Assembly (NCBI RefSeq): GCF_004217185.1
Contig: NZ_SHKL01000002.1
Span: 1 to 64,000, forward strand
DNA from: Pseudonocardia sediminis
GTDB taxonomy: Bacteria > Actinomycetota > Actinomycetes > Mycobacteriales > Pseudonocardiaceae
Reading direction: 5' to 3'
Length of the DNA: 64,000 nt
Shown: positions 60,546 through 64,000 of the stretch, one piece after another
How the letters are laid out: each line of letters starts with the position of its first letter
Numbering within the stretch: position 1 is the stretch's first letter
Notes under the pieces: generated by a model
The model's input: the letters and a program-made list of their open reading frames with translations, nothing else
What the model was told of the DNA's origin: nothing
Database searches by the model: none
Translations under genes and position numbers: made by a program

Positions 60546-61868
60546 CTACCGCGATTCGCGGTCGGAGTCGTCGAGCTGCGCCGCGCCGCGGGAATCGACC
60601 ATCCGAACCCTGTTCCGTCCGGCCCGCTTGGCCGCGTACAGGGCCTTGTCTGCCCGGCCCAGCAGCGTCGTCACTACCTCTCCGTCATGGGGATAGACCG
60701 CACCGCCCACCGAGGCACTCACCGTGTTCAAGGTGATCGGCCCGTCCGGGGAGTCCACCTCGACCCGGATGTCCGCGATCGCCTGACGCACCCGCTCGGC
60801 GATCGCTGTCACCTCGGCGACACCGACCCGACGATCCAGGTTCGGCATCAACATCACGAACTCCTCCCCACCGAAGCGACCCACCACATCGGCCCCCCGG
60901 ACCTGGGCCCGCAGGACCTGGCCCAGGGCGGCCAGCACCTCGTCACCGGCGAGGTGCCCGTAGGTGTCATTGATCGACTTGAACCGGTCCAGGTCGATCA
61001 TCAGCAGCAGCGCAGCGTTCGACCGCTGCCGCGCCCGATCGAGGGTCTGCGTCGCTTCCAAATGCCACGCCGCAGAATTCAACACGCCCGTCTTGGCATC
61101 AATCCGGGCCTCTTGGACCAGCTGCCGAGACAACACCGTCCGGTGCAGCAGCAGCAGCGGCGGAATGGTGAAGAGCAGGGCGATCGGAGCGGTGGCAGTC
61201 ACCGTCACAGCGACCAATGCGCCCAGGCTCAACGTCGCGATTTCTACCCCGACACCTTCACTACGCCGCATGAGTGTCTGCGTGAAGGTCATATCCGGTG
61301 TCGTCATCGCTACCACACCGACAACGAGGCTGGTATTCACGACCGTATACGCCAACAATGCAAAGATCAGGACCACGAATTGTAGACTGTCGAGGCGTAG
61401 GGCTGGCAGTAGCTCAATGTAGCGGACAGCGGCACCGGCGGCATGGACCGCGAGAATTACCGTCGCCGCGTTGAAGACCTGCCGGTAGAGCGGTGTTTTT
61501 GCCGGACGCAGCACTCGCACATAAAAGTGTAGGTAGATCAGTAAGACAGCGGCCGTGGCTAGGGATAGAGGAAGAGTGACGGCGGCTGCGAACGTCCACA
61601 CGGACGTGAGGTCTACGTGCCCGGGCTTGCCGACCCGCCTTCTCGTCTGTTCGACGCCGTGCGAGATTTCCGTGTACGCAATAGCACCGAAAACCAAATA
61701 GGCCAGAAGCACTAGCGATGACTGGTCTATTTGGCCTAGCAAGAGATCGATTGCTAGTAATCCGAATGCGAGCATTTCAACCGTTAGGACGGCTGTCAAG
61801 ATCTGTTTCGGTAATTGCCATACTGACCATTGGGTGATGGCGCTGAACCGAAACGGTGAACGTTTCAC
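60546..61868 (-). CDS. Membrane diguanylate cyclase (canonical GGEEF)
   Basis: A 440-residue protein with about six membrane helices (about 20-265) and a C-terminal GGDEF domain (about 275-420). It has a metal-binding Asp in LLMIDLDRFKSIND, active loop VGRFGGEEFVMLMPN and an inhibitory RxxD site (RGAD) just upstream. It should make cyclic di-GMP. The N-terminal half has codon use less GC-rich than the GGDEF half, suggesting a domain exchange or recent arrival. Its divergent neighbour across 293 nt is the array of heptapeptide frames. Confidence 0.88.
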   Translation of the reverse strand: MKRSPFRFSAITQWSVWQLPKQILTAVLTVEMLAFGLLAIDLLLGQIDQSSLVLLAYLVFGAIAYTEISHGVEQTRRRVGKPGHVDLTSVWTFAAAVTLPLSLATAAVLLIYLHFYVRVLRPAKTPLYRQVFNAATVILAVHAAGAAVRYIELLPALRLDSLQFVVLIFALLAYTVVNTSLVVGVVAMTTPDMTFTQTLMRRSEGVGVEIATLSLGALVAVTVTATAPIALLFTIPPLLLLHRTVLSRQLVQEARIDAKTGVLNSAAWHLEATQTLDRARQRSNAALLLMIDLDRFKSINDTYGHLAGDEVLAALGQVLRAQVRGADVVGRFGGEEFVMLMPNLDRRVGVAEVTAIAERVRQAIADIRVEVDSPDGPITLNTVSASVGGAVYPHDGEVVTTLLGRADKALYAAKRAGRNRVRMVDSRGAAQLDDSDRESR

Positions 61869-62161
61869 GAGACTATTCCCAACCGCAAGCGGAAGTGATC
61901 ATACTTCACTCGGGTCAACGAAGCTCCCTACGCTTTATCAGCGCAATCCAATGCGTATCGACAAGAAGAGGATACGCCATGAGGGCGCTCGGGCGGATGT
62001 CAGCAAGTTCCGAACCGCACGAATCGGGCTGAAGCAGACGGTAGTTCGGTGACTACGCAGAGCTTGTCGTTGGGGCGAGGTCTCCAAAGTCGGGCGACCT
62101 AGCAAGATCAACTAGATGTGCGTGGAGTGATCGACACAGCACGGAATGAGAGGAGCTCGAA
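61869..62161. other. 293-nt region upstream of the heptapeptide array
   Basis: Separates the divergent GGDEF gene from the first MAKNWGW frame. A short frame at 61951-62052 (MRIDKKRIRHEG...) lacks a ribosome site. The AT-rich stretch near 61900-61950 probably holds promoters, none of which I can fix. Confidence 0.4.
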
Positions 62162-62185
62162 GTGGCGAAGAACTGGGGCTGGTGA
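62162..62185 (+). CDS. Heptapeptide frame 1: MAKNWGW
   Basis: GTG GCG AAG AAC TGG GGC TGG TGA, preceded by AGGAG with a 6-nt spacer (62151-62161). The coding string GCGAAGAACTGGGGCTGG is shared with frame 2, while the sequence around the frames is not conserved, apart from the ribosome site. The product would be a seven-residue peptide ending Trp-Gly-Trp. Confidence 0.65.
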   Translation: MAKNWGW

Positions 62186-62258
62186 CCGAGATCCGGGCGG
62201 CCGACGGAGCGCCGGCCCGGACGTGCCCGACACGAGCCAGGAGGGAGGTCTATCCGCG

Positions 62259-62282
62259 ATGGCGAAGAACTGGGGCTGGTGA
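62259..62282 (+). CDS. Heptapeptide frame 2: MAKNWGW
   Basis: ATG start, preceded by GGAGGGAGGT with a 9-nt spacer. Identical to frame 1 except for the start codon. It lies in a different reading phase from frames 1 and 3, which rules out a single longer protein as the reason for conservation. Confidence 0.65.
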   Translation: MAKNWGW

Positions 62283-62344
62283 CCCGACGAGTCAGGCCGC
62301 CCAGAAGCGGCGTGTTTCCCAGCGAGGAACGGAGGTGCCCGGCG

Positions 62345-62368
62345 ATGGCCAAGAACTGGGGCTGGTGA
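62345..62368 (+). CDS. Heptapeptide frame 3: MAKNWGW
   Basis: ATG start, GGAGGT with an 8-nt spacer. The second codon is GCC in place of GCG, a silent change, which speaks for selection on the peptide. Confidence 0.65.
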   Translation: MAKNWGW

Positions 62369-62414
62369 CGAAGAAGTTGAGCCGCAAACGGAGCGAACAA
62401 GGAGGGGGTGTCGC

Positions 62415-62438
62415 ATGAAGAAGAACTGGGGCTGGTGA
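62415..62438 (+). CDS. Heptapeptide frame 4: MKKNWGW
   Basis: ATG start, AAGGAGG with a 9-nt spacer. The second residue is Lys in place of Ala; KNWGW and TGA are unchanged. Frame starts are 97, 86 and 70 nt apart, so the array is not a simple tandem DNA repeat. Confidence 0.65.
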   Translation: MKKNWGW

Positions 62439-62890
62439 CCGCTTACCGGCAGCCTGCACGGCAAACGGTGCTGTTCTTGCGTTTAGCGGGTCGAGGTGGC
62501 ATATCCCCACCGTCGTGGATTTGCCCGCGCTCGCGGTAACACCTCTCGCCATCGACCTGGCGGTGCTCCTGCACGACGTCGCCGGCATCGCGCCGAGCAG
62601 CTCGAAGCAAGCATTAGCGAGGACACCAGGTCCTCCGGGTCTATGGCGCCGGGTGCGACCAGGTTTAGCCGGTCGCACCCCGGCGGGCCGAAGACCTGCG
62701 GCCTCGGACGGCGAAGTCCGCACGGGGGTGGGTCGTCCTGAGCCGTCCGCGGATGGAAACCGCGACGACCGGCTCGCCATGGCCGGCCGACGCAATAGCC
62801 GGTAGCGCTCTCTCGTCGGGGCCCGCACCGGCCCGATCCTGGTCAACCGGGCAGGAGGGCGATCGCCGCGCCAGCAAGTGCCCCCGAGCT
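62439..62890. other. 452-nt region between the heptapeptide array and the Lsr2-like gene
   Basis: A plus-strand frame (62515-62805) begins VDLPALAVTPLAIDLAVLLH but has no ribosome site and becomes Arg/Pro-rich; I do not call it. A hairpin at 62647-62685 is the only clear element. Confidence 0.45.
62647..62685. terminator. Hairpin downstream of the heptapeptide array
   Basis: CGCCGGGTGCGACC pairs with GGTCGCACCCCGGCG (14 bp, one bulge) around a 10-nt loop, about 210 nt after the last heptapeptide stop. It could end the array transcript; no T-run. Confidence 0.55.
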
Positions 62891-63019
62891 CTACCGGATC
62901 GCCCTCGTTCTCCTGGTGGTAGGCGATACATCAGATGGAATTCGCCCGCGGGCAACTACCTTCATGCCGCAGCGAACGGCCCACTCGCGGATCGCGCGGT
63001 TCTGCTCCCGATCAGCCAC
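62891..63019 (-). CDS. 42-residue protein consisting of the Lsr2 C-terminal DNA-binding domain
   Basis: GTG 63019 follows GGAGG by 6 nt. The protein, VADREQNRAIREWAVRCGMK then VVARGRIPSDV and a basic tail, matches the C-terminal DNA-binding domain of Lsr2 (REWA...G..V..RGRIP..V), including the RGR minor-groove clamp. The N-terminal oligomerisation domain is absent, so it could bind AT-rich DNA but not bridge it, and might compete with full-length Lsr2. It lies downstream of, and in the same direction as, the WD40 gene. Confidence 0.65.
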   Translation of the reverse strand: MADREQNRAIREWAVRCGMKVVARGRIPSDVSPTTRRTRAIR

Positions 63020-63122
63020 GGTGGTCCTCCGTGCGGGCTTGGCCTCGTCTGTGCCGACCTGCCCGGGCGCACTGAACCGGTGGTGGCGCGGCGGCTCGCC
63101 ACCACGTCTGCTCAGTAGACAC

Positions 63123-64000
63123 TCACACAGCAACGTCGATCCGGGCGAGCCCTTCCGGACCTGCTACCACCACTGATAGACGGCCGAGCGGATCCACGAA
63201 ACCGGTGAGCTCTACCGGGGCCGGGACTCGTAGTAGGTGCCCTATCGTGCGAGCATCGGTCAGGTCCCACACCCGCACCGTTCTGTCGTGGCTGCCGGTG
63301 ATGGCGATGGGGCGCCCGTCGGGTAGGACGAGCGCGGCGACCGCGGTCACCCAGTCGGTGTGGCCGGTGAGGGGTTCGCCGATCGGGGTGCCGGTGTCGA
63401 GGTCCCACACCCGCACCGTGGCGTCAGCGCTGCCGGTGATGGCGATGGGGCGCCCGTCGGGCAGCACGAGCGCGGCGACCGCGGTCACCGGGCTGGTGTG
63501 GCCGGTGAGGGGTTCGCCGATCGGGGTGCCGGTGTCGAGGTCCCACACCCACGCCGCCGTGGTGTGGTGGCTGCCGGTGATGGCGATGGGTCGCTCGTCG
63601 GGTAGGACGAGCGCGGCGACCGCGGTCACCCAGTCGGTGTGGCCGGTGAGGGGTTCGCCGATCGGGGTGCCGGTGTCGAGGTCCCACACCCGCACCGTGT
63701 CGTCCCAGCTGCCGGTGATGGCGATGGGGCGCCCGTCGGGCAGCACGAGCGCGGCGACCGCGGACACCCTGTCGGTGTGGCCGGTGAGGGGTTCGCCGAT
63801 CGGGGTGCCGGTGGTCAGGTCCCACACCCGCGCTGTGGCGTCGAGGCTGCCGGTGATGGCGATGGGTCGCTCGTCGGGCAGGACGAGCGCGGCGACCGCG
63901 CGCACCGGGCGGGTGTGGCCGGTGAGGGGTTCGCCGATCGGGGTGCCGGTGGTCAGGTCCCACACCCGCACCGTGTTGTCTCGGCTGCCGGTGATGGCGA
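63123..64000 (-). CDS. WD40-repeat protein, N-terminus beyond the window
   Basis: At least six WD40 blades of 46 residues, each VWDLDTGTPIGEPLTGHTDW followed by VTAVAALVLPDGRPIAITGS. The blades are nearly identical at DNA level (138-nt period). The frame continues past 64000. The last blade degenerates (ARTIGHLLRVPAPVELTGFV) and the protein ends with a strand VVVAGPEGLARIDVAV. In actinomycetes such C-terminal propellers are often fused to NACHT/STAND ATPases, caspase-like or protein-kinase domains; the missing N-terminus decides which. Confidence 0.85.
   Translation of the reverse strand, partial: AITGSRDNTVRVWDLTTGTPIGEPLTGHTRPVRAVAALVLPDERPIAITGSLDATARVWDLTTGTPIGEPLTGHTDRVSAVAALVLPDGRPIAITGSWDDTVRVWDLDTGTPIGEPLTGHTDWVTAVAALVLPDERPIAITGSHHTTAAWVWDLDTGTPIGEPLTGHTSPVTAVAALVLPDGRPIAITGSADATVRVWDLDTGTPIGEPLTGHTDWVTAVAALVLPDGRPIAITGSHDRTVRVWDLTDARTIGHLLRVPAPVELTGFVDPLGRLSVVVAGPEGLARIDVAV

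Noticed and set aside
62146..62418. A 90-codon plus-strand frame through the heptapeptide array (MRGARSGEELGLVTE...)
   Set aside because: It crosses frames 2 and 4 in a different phase, its composition is shadow-like, and what is conserved is the short frames with their ribosome sites.
62515..62805. A 96-codon plus-strand frame beginning VDLPALAVTPLAIDL
   Set aside because: No ribosome site, turns into Arg/Pro-rich shadow sequence and crosses the hairpin at 62647.

Overview
The window is uniformly high-GC actinobacterial DNA. A mycothiol-ligase (MshC) paralog, an SCO6880-type type IV secretion cluster, an Rpf-domain protein, EspR- and Lsr2-like proteins and XRE/DUF5753 regulators all point to an actinomycete of the Pseudonocardia type. 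That placement is inferred from gene content; no rRNA or species marker is present. Apart from the sulfur genes at the left end, most of the window reads as a conjugative, partitioned mobile element (plasmid or integrative element) with accessory cargo.

1-8118 is a sulfide/persulfide detoxification module. It holds a YeiH-type exporter (cut by the window edge), a GntR regulator / rhodanese / TauE-SafE operon, a CstB-like metallo-beta-lactamase-rhodanese fusion, a YgaP-like membrane rhodanese, sulfide:quinone reductase and an MshC paralog. Three related ATGTAC-containing sites lie upstream of the GntR gene, the CstB-like gene and sqr, so they are probably one regulon with GntR in the role that CstR or SqrR plays elsewhere.

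8320-24407 holds transfer and maintenance functions. A leftward operon carries a small 49-aa protein, a CxxC protein, a DUF2637/SpdB-like protein, a TraD/VirD4-type ATPase and a DUF4913-like protein. Facing it is a rightward small protein / DUF6879 / XRE-DUF5753 set. Next come an ECF sigma-factor operon, an Abi-C-like gene, a tandem ribbon-helix-helix-like protein, a winged-helix Rep-like protein, parA, parB, five parS-like palindromes and a tyrosine recombinase with a dif-like inverted repeat beside it.

24464-30037 is cargo of visibly lower GC: a five-helix membrane protein, a secreted protein, an 852-aa secreted protein with about 40 PTD tripeptides and a glycine-rich C-terminus, and a lipoprotein gene broken by an in-frame TAG.

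30034-48852 is one long leftward type IV secretion operon of 15 genes with many 1-4 nt overlaps. It includes VirD4, a J-domain protein, NlpC/P60, VirB4, SCO6880, VirB6/TrbL, small membrane proteins, a degenerate and an intact ParA-like ATPase, a trypsin-like protease, an Rpf protein and a GH16 glucanase. I recognise no relaxase.

49385-64000 is regulatory and defence-like cargo: an EspR-like regulator, an S9 peptidase, two GGDEF proteins, an ImmA/IrrE plus DUF6545 pair, a 1348-aa NACHT protein ending in sixteen near-identical 33-residue repeats, several small proteins, a minimal Lsr2 DNA-binding domain and a WD40 protein running off the right edge. Between the second GGDEF gene and the Lsr2 piece lie four consecutive 24-nt reading frames, each with its own Shine-Dalgarno sequence, encoding MAKNWGW three times and MKKNWGW once. 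I regard this array as the most unusual feature of the window.
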